From Rhodocyclaceae bacterium (GTDB lineage Bacteria; Pseudomonadota; Gammaproteobacteria; Burkholderiales; Rhodocyclaceae), in NCBI GenBank assembly GCA_016702335.1, contig JADJEF010000020.1, forward strand, positions 1,674,001 through 1,738,000: a stretch of 64,000 bases of DNA, read 5' to 3'. The position numbers and the translations under genes are program-made. The notes beneath the pieces are model-generated. The model was given only the letters and a program-made list of their open reading frames with translations, had not been told where the DNA came from and did not search any database. Every line of letters begins with the position of its first letter. The stretch's first letter is position 1. This document shows, piece after piece, positions 25,456 to 32,840 of this stretch.

Positions 25456-26268
25456 TCAGCTGAACGTGCGCTTCGGGGCTGTCTTGATGTGGGTCGAATA
25501 CAGCGTCAGCCCGGTGAAGGCCAAGCCGCCGACCAGATTGCCCAGCACCACCGGGATTTCGTTCCAGATGAAATAGTCGAGAATCGAGAAGTTGCCGCCC
25601 ATCATCAGGCCCGAGGGGAAGAGGAACATATTCACCACCGAGTGCTCGAAGGTCATGGCGAAGAACAGCATGATAGGCATCCACATGGCGATCACCTTGC
25701 CGCTGACCGTGGTGGAAATCATCGCGCCGACCACGCCGGTCGAGACCATCCAGTTGCACAGCATGCCGCGCATGAAAATGGTCAGCCAGCCGGCCAGCCC
25801 GTATTGCGCATAGCCCAGTGTGCGCGCTTCACCGATGTGGCCGATCTTGGTGCCAATGTCGTTGGGTGCGGTCGAGAAACCGTAGGTGAAGACGAACGAC
25901 ATCATGAACGCCACCGTCAGCGCGCCGAGAAAGTTGCCGGTGAATACCAGTCCCCAGTTTTTCAGAATGCCGGAAATGGTGACGCCTGGGCGCTTGTCGA
26001 GCCAGGCCAGCGGCGTGAGCACAAAGACGCCGGTGAGCAGGTCAAAGCCGAGCAGATAGAGCATGCAAAAGCCCACTGGAAAAAGAATCGCGCCCACCAG
26101 CGGCTGCCCGGTCATGACGCTCGCGGTGACGGCAAAGACGGCAGCCAGAGCCAGGATGGCACCGGCCATATAGGCACGAATCAGCACGTCGCGCGTGGCC
26201 ATGAAGATTTTCGATTCGCCCGCGTCCACCATTTTGGTAACGAATTCGGAAGGTGCCAGATACGCCAT
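25456..26268 (-). CDS. Formate/nitrite transporter family channel (NirC-like)
   Basis: A 270-residue FNT-family protein: six hydrophobic segments, MAYLAPSEFVTKMVDAGESK at the N-terminus, GAILFPVGFCMLYLLGFDL, the pore motif TGVFVLTPLAWL, GNFLGALTVAF, GMLCNWMVSTGVVGAM and the FEHSVVNMFLFPSGLM loop with the conserved His. Context favours nitrite traffic. A sigma-54-type promoter (26350-26365) points into this gene from the region shared with nirB. It forms an operon with the second PP2C-kinase fusion. Confidence 0.92.
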   Translation of the reverse strand: MAYLAPSEFVTKMVDAGESKIFMATRDVLIRAYMAGAILALAAVFAVTASVMTGQPLVGAILFPVGFCMLYLLGFDLLTGVFVLTPLAWLDKRPGVTISGILKNWGLVFTGNFLGALTVAFMMSFVFTYGFSTAPNDIGTKIGHIGEARTLGYAQYGLAGWLTIFMRGMLCNWMVSTGVVGAMISTTVSGKVIAMWMPIMLFFAMTFEHSVVNMFLFPSGLMMGGNFSILDYFIWNEIPVVLGNLVGGLAFTGLTLYSTHIKTAPKRTFS

Positions 26269-26349
26269 GGTGTGTGTCCTTTTTCTACGATGGTCAAAAA
26301 ATGATCAGCGACCGCAGGTCATTGCGTTCGCTGGTGTTGGTAGTGCCAT

Positions 26350-26365
26350 AGCAGCGTTCGTGCCA
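26350..26365 (-). promoter_or_regulatory. Sigma-54 promoter of the FNT channel operon
   Basis: On the minus strand TGGCACGAACGCTGCT: GG-N10-GC spacing is exact, with one deviation (CTGC for TTGC) from consensus. Transcription would start near 26338, 70 bases before the ATG at 26268. Confidence 0.65.
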
Positions 26366-26469
26366 TAGAGAAAATGCATCGCTTGATCCTCGCCGCATGG
26401 CGCGCTTGGCCCAGTATTGACAAGGGATCGCGGTGTATCGCGTCCGGCAGCGGCGGGATAAATTGCCAT

Positions 26470-26516
26470 GCACGACTACGGTGCGAGAGCGGCGGCGCTA
26501 GGCGCGCTATTGGTGC
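26470..26516. promoter_or_regulatory. Two NtrC-like sites shared by divergent promoters
   Basis: GCACG-ACTAC-GGTGC (26470-26484) and GCGCG-CTATT-GGTGC (26502-26516) fit GCACC-N5-GGTGC with one and two mismatches. They lie between divergent sigma-54 promoters, so one enhancer could serve both operons. The rest of 26269-26644 holds no gene. Confidence 0.55.
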
Positions 26517-26579
26517 ATGAGCCTGCGACATGGTGCATCCATGCGCTGCGATGGCCCACGGCAAGGGCGTTTCGCGGCG

Positions 26580-26595
26580 TGGCACAAGGCTTGCT
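26580..26595 (+). promoter_or_regulatory. Sigma-54 promoter of nirB-nirD-nasA
   Basis: TGGCACAAGGCTTGCT matches TGGCAC-N5-TTGCW exactly, with GG-N10-GC. Transcription would start near 26607 and the nirB ATG is at 26645. Confidence 0.8.
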
Positions 26596-26644
26596 GAACA
26601 GTCTTCATCTCGTTGCAGCACGCTTTCTTGTTGAAAGGCTTTTC

Positions 26645-29110
26645 ATGAAAAAACAAAAACTCGTCGTGGTCGGTAATGGCATGGCCGGCATCCGTGCCGT
26701 GGAAGAGTTGCTCAAGCTCGCACCCGATCTGTACGACATCACCGTCTTCGGCAGCGAACCGCACCCGAACTACAACCGCATTCTGCTGTCACCGGTGCTG
26801 GCTGGTGAGATGACGATTCAGGACATCATCCTCAACCCGTTGCAGTGGTATGCCGATCACGACATCACCCTGTACACCGGCAAGACGATTACCAAGATTG
26901 ATCGGGTGAAGCGCACGGTGAGCACGAGCGATGGTTTTGAGGAGACCTATGATCGTCTGCTTCTCGCCACCGGCTCAACGCCCTTCATTCCGCCGATTCC
27001 GGGCAAGGATCTGCCCGGCGTGATCAGCTACCGCGACATTCGCGATACCGACGAAATGATCTCGGCGGCGAGCGACTACCAGCATGCCGTGGTGATCGGC
27101 GGCGGCCTGCTCGGTCTGGAAGCCGCCAATGGGCTGGCCTTGCGCGGCATGAATGTCACCGTCGTGCATCTGGCGCCCTGGCTGATGGAGCGGCAGCTCG
27201 ATCGCGTGGCGGCCGGCATGCTGCAAAAATCGCTCGAAGCCAAGGGCCTGAACTTCCTGCTGGAGAAATCGACCGAGGCCTTGATTCGTGGTGAGGCAGG
27301 TCGCGTTTCCGCGATTCGCTTCAAGGACGGGCTGGAGATTCCCGCCGACCTTGTGGTGGTGGCCGCCGGTATTCGCCCGAACACCACACTGGCCGAGTCA
27401 GCCAAGCTGTACTGCAACAAGGGCATTGTGGTGAATGACACGATGCAGACTTACGATCCGCGCATTTACGCCGTCGGCGAGTGCGTCGCGCATCGCGGGA
27501 TTGCTTACGGGCTGGTCGCACCGCTGTTCGAGCAAGCCAAGGTGTGCGCCAATCATCTGGCCAATTTCGGCATTGCGCGTTACACCGGTTCGGTCACCTC
27601 GACCAAGCTCAAGGTGACTGGCATCGATCTGTTTTCGGCGGGCAATTTCATGGGCGGTGAGGGCACCGACGAAATCGTGCTCAATGATCCGTCGGGGGGC
27701 GTGTACAAAAAGCTTGTGCTCAAGAACGACACACTGGTCGGCGCCGTGCTTTATGGCGACACCGCCGATGGCGCGTGGTATTTCCAGATGGTGCGCGAGG
27801 CCAAAAACGTCAACGAGATTCGCGATCACCTGATGTTCGGTCAGTCAGCGGTGGGCGATGTGGGCCATGCCGGTGAATCCAAGGCCGCCTCATTGCCTGA
27901 CACCGCCGAGGTGTGCGGCTGCAACGGTGTGTGTAAAGGCACGATCGTCAAGGCGATCAAATCGCAAGGCTTGTTCACCTTGGATGAGGTACGCAAGCAC
28001 ACCAAGGCCTCGTCCAGTTGCGGTTCGTGCACTGGACTGGTCGAGCAGATTCTCGCCTCGACTGTGGGCGGTGCCTACACCCCGGCACAGTCGAAAGACA
28101 AGGCCGTGTGTGGCTGTACCGACCACTCGCACGGCACCGTGCGTGCGGCGATTCGTGAGCGGCATTTCCTGACCATTGCGCAGGTGATGAAAGAGATGGA
28201 ATGGAAGACGCCCAACGGCTGCGCCTCGTGCCGCCCGGCGCTCAATTACTACCTGATCTCGACCTGGCCGGGCGAAGCGAAGGACGATCCGCAGTCGCGC
28301 TTCATCAACGAGCGCGCCCACGCCAATATCCAGAAAGATGGCACCTACTCGGTGGTGCCGCGCATGTGGGGCGGGCTGACCACGCCGGCCGAACTGCGCG
28401 CGATTGCCGACGTGGCCGAGAAATACCAGGTGCCTACGGTCAAGATGACCGGTGGTGCGCGCGTCGACCTGCTCGGCATCAAGAAGGACGACCTGCCCAA
28501 GGTCTGGGCCGATCTGGGGCAGGCCGGCATGGTTTCGGGACACGCGTACGGCAAGAGCATTCGCACGGTGAAGACCTGCGTGGGGGCTGAGCACTGCCGC
28601 TTCGGCACGCAGAAATCGATGAGCATGGGCGTGCAGCTGGAAGAGATGCTGTTCGGCATGTGGAGTCCGCACAAGGTCAAGCTCGCCGTCTCCGGCTGCC
28701 CGCGCAACTGCGCCGAGGCCGGCATCAAGGACGTGGGTGTGATCGGTGTCGATTCTGGCTATGAGATTTATGTGGCCGGCAACGGCGGCATCAAGACCGA
28801 AGTCGCGCAGTTTTTGTGCAAGGTGAAGACCGACGAGGAGGTGAAGGAATATTCCGGTGCCTTCCTGCAGTTGTATCGCGAAGAGGGTTTCTATCTGGAG
28901 CGCACCTGTCACTACGTTGAGCGTGTCGGACTCGATCACGTCAAGGCGGCGGTGCTGGGTGATGCGGGCAAGCGTCGCGAACTCTACGAGCGCCTGCTCT
29001 TTGCGTTGCAGGATTACGAAGACCCCTGGACCGAGGCCGTGGCCAAGCCGGCCGTGCGTCGCGAGTACCAGACCATTGTGCTGAAGGAAGTGAGTGGGGT
29101 GACGGCATGA
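26645..29110 (+). CDS. nirB: Nitrite reductase (NADH) large subunit
   Basis: An 821-residue cytoplasmic enzyme that reduces nitrite to ammonium. In order: an FAD/NAD oxidoreductase domain (LVVVGNGMAGIRAVEEL, VVIGGGLLGLEAANGL, YAVGECVAHRGIAYGL); two BFD-like [2Fe-2S] regions (CGCNGVCKGT...SSCGSCTG, and CGCTDHSHGT...CASCRPALNYY); a ferredoxin-like half domain; and the sirohaem/[4Fe-4S] domain with CVGAEHCRFG and SGCPRNCAEAGIKDVG. Length and order are typical of NirB. The ATG follows the sigma-54 promoter by 49 bases. It overlaps nirD by ATGA. Confidence 0.97.
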   Translation: MKKQKLVVVGNGMAGIRAVEELLKLAPDLYDITVFGSEPHPNYNRILLSPVLAGEMTIQDIILNPLQWYADHDITLYTGKTITKIDRVKRTVSTSDGFEETYDRLLLATGSTPFIPPIPGKDLPGVISYRDIRDTDEMISAASDYQHAVVIGGGLLGLEAANGLALRGMNVTVVHLAPWLMERQLDRVAAGMLQKSLEAKGLNFLLEKSTEALIRGEAGRVSAIRFKDGLEIPADLVVVAAGIRPNTTLAESAKLYCNKGIVVNDTMQTYDPRIYAVGECVAHRGIAYGLVAPLFEQAKVCANHLANFGIARYTGSVTSTKLKVTGIDLFSAGNFMGGEGTDEIVLNDPSGGVYKKLVLKNDTLVGAVLYGDTADGAWYFQMVREAKNVNEIRDHLMFGQSAVGDVGHAGESKAASLPDTAEVCGCNGVCKGTIVKAIKSQGLFTLDEVRKHTKASSSCGSCTGLVEQILASTVGGAYTPAQSKDKAVCGCTDHSHGTVRAAIRERHFLTIAQVMKEMEWKTPNGCASCRPALNYYLISTWPGEAKDDPQSRFINERAHANIQKDGTYSVVPRMWGGLTTPAELRAIADVAEKYQVPTVKMTGGARVDLLGIKKDDLPKVWADLGQAGMVSGHAYGKSIRTVKTCVGAEHCRFGTQKSMSMGVQLEEMLFGMWSPHKVKLAVSGCPRNCAEAGIKDVGVIGVDSGYEIYVAGNGGIKTEVAQFLCKVKTDEEVKEYSGAFLQLYREEGFYLERTCHYVERVGLDHVKAAVLGDAGKRRELYERLLFALQDYEDPWTEAVAKPAVRREYQTIVLKEVSGVTA

Positions 29111-29418
29111 GCGCGTGGAACCGTGTTTGTGCGCTTGATGAAATCGCCCCGCTGGGGAGCCGCGTCGTCGCCTCGCATCATGGCGATATCGCTATCTTCC
29201 GCACGGATCGCGATACGGTATTTGCCTTGCACGACAAATGCCCGCACAAGGGCGGCCCGCTGTCGCAGGGCATCGTGCATGGCGATACCGTGACTTGCCC
29301 GCTGCACGGCTGGAAGCTGGGGCTGGCCGATGGTCAGGCGGTCGCGCCGGACAAGGGCTGCAGCAAACCGTTTGCGGTGAAGATCGATGGGGGCGAGGTC
29401 TGGCTGCGGCTGGACTGA
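29107..29418 (+). CDS. nirD: Nitrite reductase (NADH) small subunit
   Basis: A 103-residue Rieske-type subunit. The binding motifs are CPHKGGPLSQG and CPLHGWKLGL; both Cys-x-His pairs are present, so it may carry a [2Fe-2S] cluster, unlike some cluster-less NirD proteins. Its ATG overlaps the nirB stop, so the subunits are made in step. It is followed 43 bases later by nasA, with repeat copy 6 between. Confidence 0.95.
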   Translation: MSAWNRVCALDEIAPLGSRVVASHHGDIAIFRTDRDTVFALHDKCPHKGGPLSQGIVHGDTVTCPLHGWKLGLADGQAVAPDKGCSKPFAVKIDGGEVWLRLD

Positions 29419-29456
29419 ATCGCCGCCCGATCGCCGTATGACCAGCGCCGACTTGC
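29419..29456 (-). repeat. Dispersed bipartite repeat, copy 6, with a two-unit tail
   Basis: Minus strand: GCAAGTCGGCGCTGG-TCAT-ACGGCGAT followed by a second CGGCGATT unit. It fills the nirD-nasA junction, and an in-frame ATG (29438) of nasA lies inside it. Confidence 0.85.
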
Positions 29457-29461
29457 GGACC

Positions 29462-32236
29462 ATGGAAACGAAATCGACCTGTAGCTACTGCGGCGTCGGC
29501 TGCGGTGTGATCATCGAGCACGACGGTGCGCAGGTCACCGGCGTGCGCGGCGACCCCGAGCACCCGGCCAACTTCGGCAAGCTGTGCACCAAGGGCAGCA
29601 CGCTGCACCTGACCATGACGCCGCAGGCTCAGGCCAACCGGCTGACGCATCCATTGCTGCGAACTGAAAAGTCCCCGCCGCGCCAGCGCGTGAGCTGGGA
29701 CACGGCGCTCGACCATGCCGCCGAAAAATTCGCGCAGGCCATCGCCGAGCACGGCCCCGACAGCGTCGCCTTCTACATCAGCGGCCAGTTGCTGACCGAG
29801 GACTACTACGTCTTCAACAAGCTGGCCAAGGGCCTGATCGGCACCAACAATGTCGACACCAACTCGCGCCTGTGCATGAGCTCGGCGGTGGCTGGCTACA
29901 AGGCCACGCTGGGGGCCGATGCGCCGCCGTGTTCCTATGAAGACATTGATGCCACCGACTGTCTGCTGATTGCCGGCAGCAATACCGCGTGGGCGCACCC
30001 GGTGTTGTTCCGGCGCATCGAGGCAGCGCGCGAGAACAACCCGGCGCTGAAGCTGATCGTCATCGATCCGCGTCGCACCGACACCGCCGAGGCGGCCGAC
30101 CTGCACCTGCAGATCCTGCCCGGCACCGACATCGCGCTCTATCACGCGCTGCTGCATGTACTGCTCTGGGAAGACCTGATCGACACGGCTTACATCGCGG
30201 CGCACACCGAAGGCTTTGCCGAACTCAAGGCCATTGTGCGCGACTACACGCCGGCCATGGTTGCCGACATTTGTGGAGTGAAAGCCGAAGACATCGCCAC
30301 CGCCGCACGCTGGTTCGGCCAGTCGAAAACCGCGCTCTCGCTCTACTGTCAGGGCCTCAATCAATCGACTCACGGCACCGACAACAACATCGCGCTGATT
30401 CACCTGCATCTGGCCACCGGCAAAATCGGCAAGCCCGGCTGCGGCCCGTTTTCGCTCACCGGTCAGCCCAACGCCATGGGCGGGCGTGAGGTCGGCGGCA
30501 TGGCCAATCTGCTCTCGGCGCATCGCGATCTGGGCAATGCCGAACATCGTGCCGAGGTGGCGCGCCTGTGGGGCGTACCGGACGTGCCGGAGAAGCCCGG
30601 CCTCACGGCGGTCGAGCTGTTCGAGGCGGTCGGGCGCGGTGAAATCAAGGCACTGTGGATCGCCTGCACCAACCCGGCGCAGTCCATGCCCGACCTGAAC
30701 GCCGTGCAGGCTGCGCTGGCCGCGTGTCCGTTTGTTGTGGTCCAGGAAGTCGCCGCGCAGACCGACACCACCGCCTTTGCCGACCTGTTGCTACCGGCCG
30801 CCGGTTGGGGCGAGAAGGAGGGCACGGTGACCAACTCCGAACGGCGAATTTCACGTGTACGCGCGGCCGTGGCGGCGCCGGGCGAGGCGCGGGCGGACTG
30901 GCGCATCGTGGTCGATTTTGCGCGCCGCCTTGCACCAAAACTCGCAAGTCGGCGCTGGAAAGACGGCGATATGCGCGGCGAAATACGCGGCGATATACCC
31001 GGCGATCTATTTCCCTACCTTTGCCCGGAAGACATTTTCAACGAGCACCGTGCCACCACCGTCGGCCGCGATCTCGACATCGGCGGCCTCTCCTACGCAC
31101 TGCTCGAAGCGAATGGCCCGCAACAATGGCCGTTGCGCGGCGGCGCGAGCGCAGGCACCGCGCGTCTCTACGAAGACGGCCGCTTTGCCACGGCGACGGG
31201 CAAGGCCCGATTCAAGCCGGTACAACACCGACCCACGGCCGAGAAAACCGACGCGCGCCAGCCCCTGCATCTGCTCAGCGGCCGCCTGCGCGACCAGTGG
31301 CATGGCATGAGCCGCAGCGGCGTGGTGCCACGCCTGCACGCCCACGCGCCTGAGCCGGTCATCGAAATGAATGCGCGCGACATGGAACGGCGCAGTATTG
31401 CCGAGGGCGATCTGGTGACGGTGCGCAACAAGCGCGGCGAATTGCGCTTGCGCGCGAGCGCCTCGGCGAGCTTGCGCCCGGCACAGACCTATATTCCCAT
31501 GCATTGGGGTGGGCAGTTTCTCAACGGCCTGGGCATCAATGCGCTGACGCCGCCCACCGTTGACCCGGTATCGCTCCAGCCCGAGCTCAAGCACGCGGCC
31601 GTGCAGGTCGAGAAATTCGCCACCGGCTGGCAGTTGCTGGCCTTGCGTCGCGACGAAACCGGTGCGTTGCACAGTGCGCTGCAGCCCTGGCTAGCGCGCT
31701 TTGCCCACGCCACCCTGACGCTCGCCGGCCGCGCGCACGGCGTGGTCGTGCTGCGCGCCTGGGGAGCGGCGGACAGCGAACCGCCGTCGCCCGAGCTGCT
31801 CACAGAACTGTTGCAGGCGTTGGGCCTCGACCAGCCCCAACTCCTCGCCTTCGATGACCGCAAGCGCGGCATTGCCAAGCGTGCCCTGATCGAGGACGAC
31901 CGTCTGGTCGGGGCGCTGTTGTGTCAGGAAATCCGCGCCGGTGACTGGCTGCTGGATCTCATGGTCAGCGGTGCCAGCGCCCAGCCGGTGCGCAAATGGC
32001 TGTTCGCGCCGCTCTCGGCACCCCCGATCAGCGGCCCGCCGCGCGGGCGTGTGGTGTGCAATTGCCATGACGTGTCCGAAAACGAAATCCGCGCGGATTT
32101 TGCTACTGGCCTCGATCTTGCGGCGGTGCAGAGAAAGCGCGGCTGCGGCACCTCATGCGGTTCCTGCCTGCCCGAATTGAAACGGCTGATGAGCGAGTCA
32201 GCCGGTATGCATGCCAAGCCGGTATCCATCTACTAG
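29462..32236 (+). CDS. nasA: Assimilatory nitrate reductase catalytic subunit
   Basis: About 924 residues from the ATG at 29462; an in-frame ATG at 29438, within the repeat, would add MTSADLRT. It has an N-terminal [4Fe-4S] motif (CSYCGVGCGV...KLCTKG), a Mo-bisMGD oxidoreductase core (GSNTAWAHPVLF, STHGTDNNIALIHL, GQPNAMGGREVGGMANLL), a molydopterin dinucleotide domain near LLSGRLRDQWHGMSRSG, and a C-terminal BFD-like [2Fe-2S] domain (CNCHDVSE, CGTSCGSC). It reduces nitrate to nitrite for NirBD. Repeat copy 7 inserts an Arg/Asp/Gly-rich segment (residues about 495-517) before LFPYLCPEDIFNEHR. Confidence 0.95.
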   Translation: METKSTCSYCGVGCGVIIEHDGAQVTGVRGDPEHPANFGKLCTKGSTLHLTMTPQAQANRLTHPLLRTEKSPPRQRVSWDTALDHAAEKFAQAIAEHGPDSVAFYISGQLLTEDYYVFNKLAKGLIGTNNVDTNSRLCMSSAVAGYKATLGADAPPCSYEDIDATDCLLIAGSNTAWAHPVLFRRIEAARENNPALKLIVIDPRRTDTAEAADLHLQILPGTDIALYHALLHVLLWEDLIDTAYIAAHTEGFAELKAIVRDYTPAMVADICGVKAEDIATAARWFGQSKTALSLYCQGLNQSTHGTDNNIALIHLHLATGKIGKPGCGPFSLTGQPNAMGGREVGGMANLLSAHRDLGNAEHRAEVARLWGVPDVPEKPGLTAVELFEAVGRGEIKALWIACTNPAQSMPDLNAVQAALAACPFVVVQEVAAQTDTTAFADLLLPAAGWGEKEGTVTNSERRISRVRAAVAAPGEARADWRIVVDFARRLAPKLASRRWKDGDMRGEIRGDIPGDLFPYLCPEDIFNEHRATTVGRDLDIGGLSYALLEANGPQQWPLRGGASAGTARLYEDGRFATATGKARFKPVQHRPTAEKTDARQPLHLLSGRLRDQWHGMSRSGVVPRLHAHAPEPVIEMNARDMERRSIAEGDLVTVRNKRGELRLRASASASLRPAQTYIPMHWGGQFLNGLGINALTPPTVDPVSLQPELKHAAVQVEKFATGWQLLALRRDETGALHSALQPWLARFAHATLTLAGRAHGVVVLRAWGAADSEPPSPELLTELLQALGLDQPQLLAFDDRKRGIAKRALIEDDRLVGALLCQEIRAGDWLLDLMVSGASAQPVRKWLFAPLSAPPISGPPRGRVVCNCHDVSENEIRADFATGLDLAAVQRKRGCGTSCGSCLPELKRLMSESAGMHAKPVSIY
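30944..31009 (+). repeat. Dispersed bipartite repeat, copy 7, with tandem 12-bp tail, inside nasA
   Basis: GCAAGTCGGCGCTGG-AAAG-ACGGCGAT, then three further GGCGA units at 12-bp spacing (from about 30965 to 31004). The frame stays open as ASRRWKDGD followed by MRGEIRGDIPGD. Confidence 0.85.
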
Positions 32237-32372
32237 TTCTTGGGCGATGTAGTGGCGAGGGAGCGTATTGCGATAGTTGGTGATCAGGCAGTGTGATTCG
32301 TACTAATCAACGGGGACAGTTTGTCTTGCTTCGATCCACACCGAACGCAAACACATGGCCATAACGCATGCG

Positions 32373-32400
32373 GCAAGTCGGCGCTGGTGGGACGGCGGCT
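32373..32400 (+). repeat. Dispersed bipartite repeat, copy 8
   Basis: GGCAAGTCGGCGCTGG-TGGG-ACGGCGGC. Intergenic, in the 420-bp gene-free stretch between nasA and the katG remnant, where no other feature was recognised. Confidence 0.85.
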
Positions 32401-32620
32401 GACGATCCTAAGCCGACCTTAGCGCTTCTAATGGCTATGACGGCAGTTCGCCTCATTGCGGACTTACAAGGTTCGATCCATGCAGTTGCACACCCCGACC
32501 CTTAGCGCAAGTAGCGATCTTCAGCCCGTACGCCAGGTATGCCGCGACTGCCGCCGTAGGAAATTTTCGACACCGCGCGTTTTTTCGCAAGTCCCTTTGC
32601 CAGCCGCGGCCGACGCGTAG

Positions 32621-32808
32621 AGTTTCGAGGGGCTTGAGCGGAAAACCGGCGCGGTGAAATGGGTGGCGCGCGCGTCGATCTGGACTTCGGCTCGAACTCG
32701 CAACTGCGTGCTCTGGCCCAGGTCAACGCGCAAAGCAACACACAGCAAAAGTTCGTGCGCGATTTCGTCGCTGCGTGGACCAAGGTGATGAACCTCGACC
32801 GTTCTTGA
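32621..32808 (+). pseudogene. katG: Remnant of the catalase-peroxidase (katG) C-terminus
   Basis: Frame 1 from 32621 reads SFEGLERKTGAVKWVA. After a one-base frame change in a GCGCGCGCG run near 32669, the second frame reads RVDLDFGSNSQLRALA and ends KFVRDFVAAWTKVMNLDRS before TGA at 32808. This is the conserved C-terminal end of KatG. A TAG lies immediately before the recognisable part, and no upstream katG body is present. It is a decayed fragment, left by deletion or carried in by recombination. It could yield a 49-residue peptide from ATG 32659, but I regard it as non-functional. Confidence 0.75.
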
Positions 32809-32840
32809 GTGCGAAACGGTGCCGATGGCTAGCGAGCTAG

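Noticed and set aside
27890..28939. Long open frame antisense to nirB
   Set aside because: A codon-bias shadow; nirB is unambiguous here.
32502..32783. Minus-strand frames in the nasA-ybaL gap
   Set aside because: They run antisense to the katG remnant and have Arg-rich, low-complexity composition.
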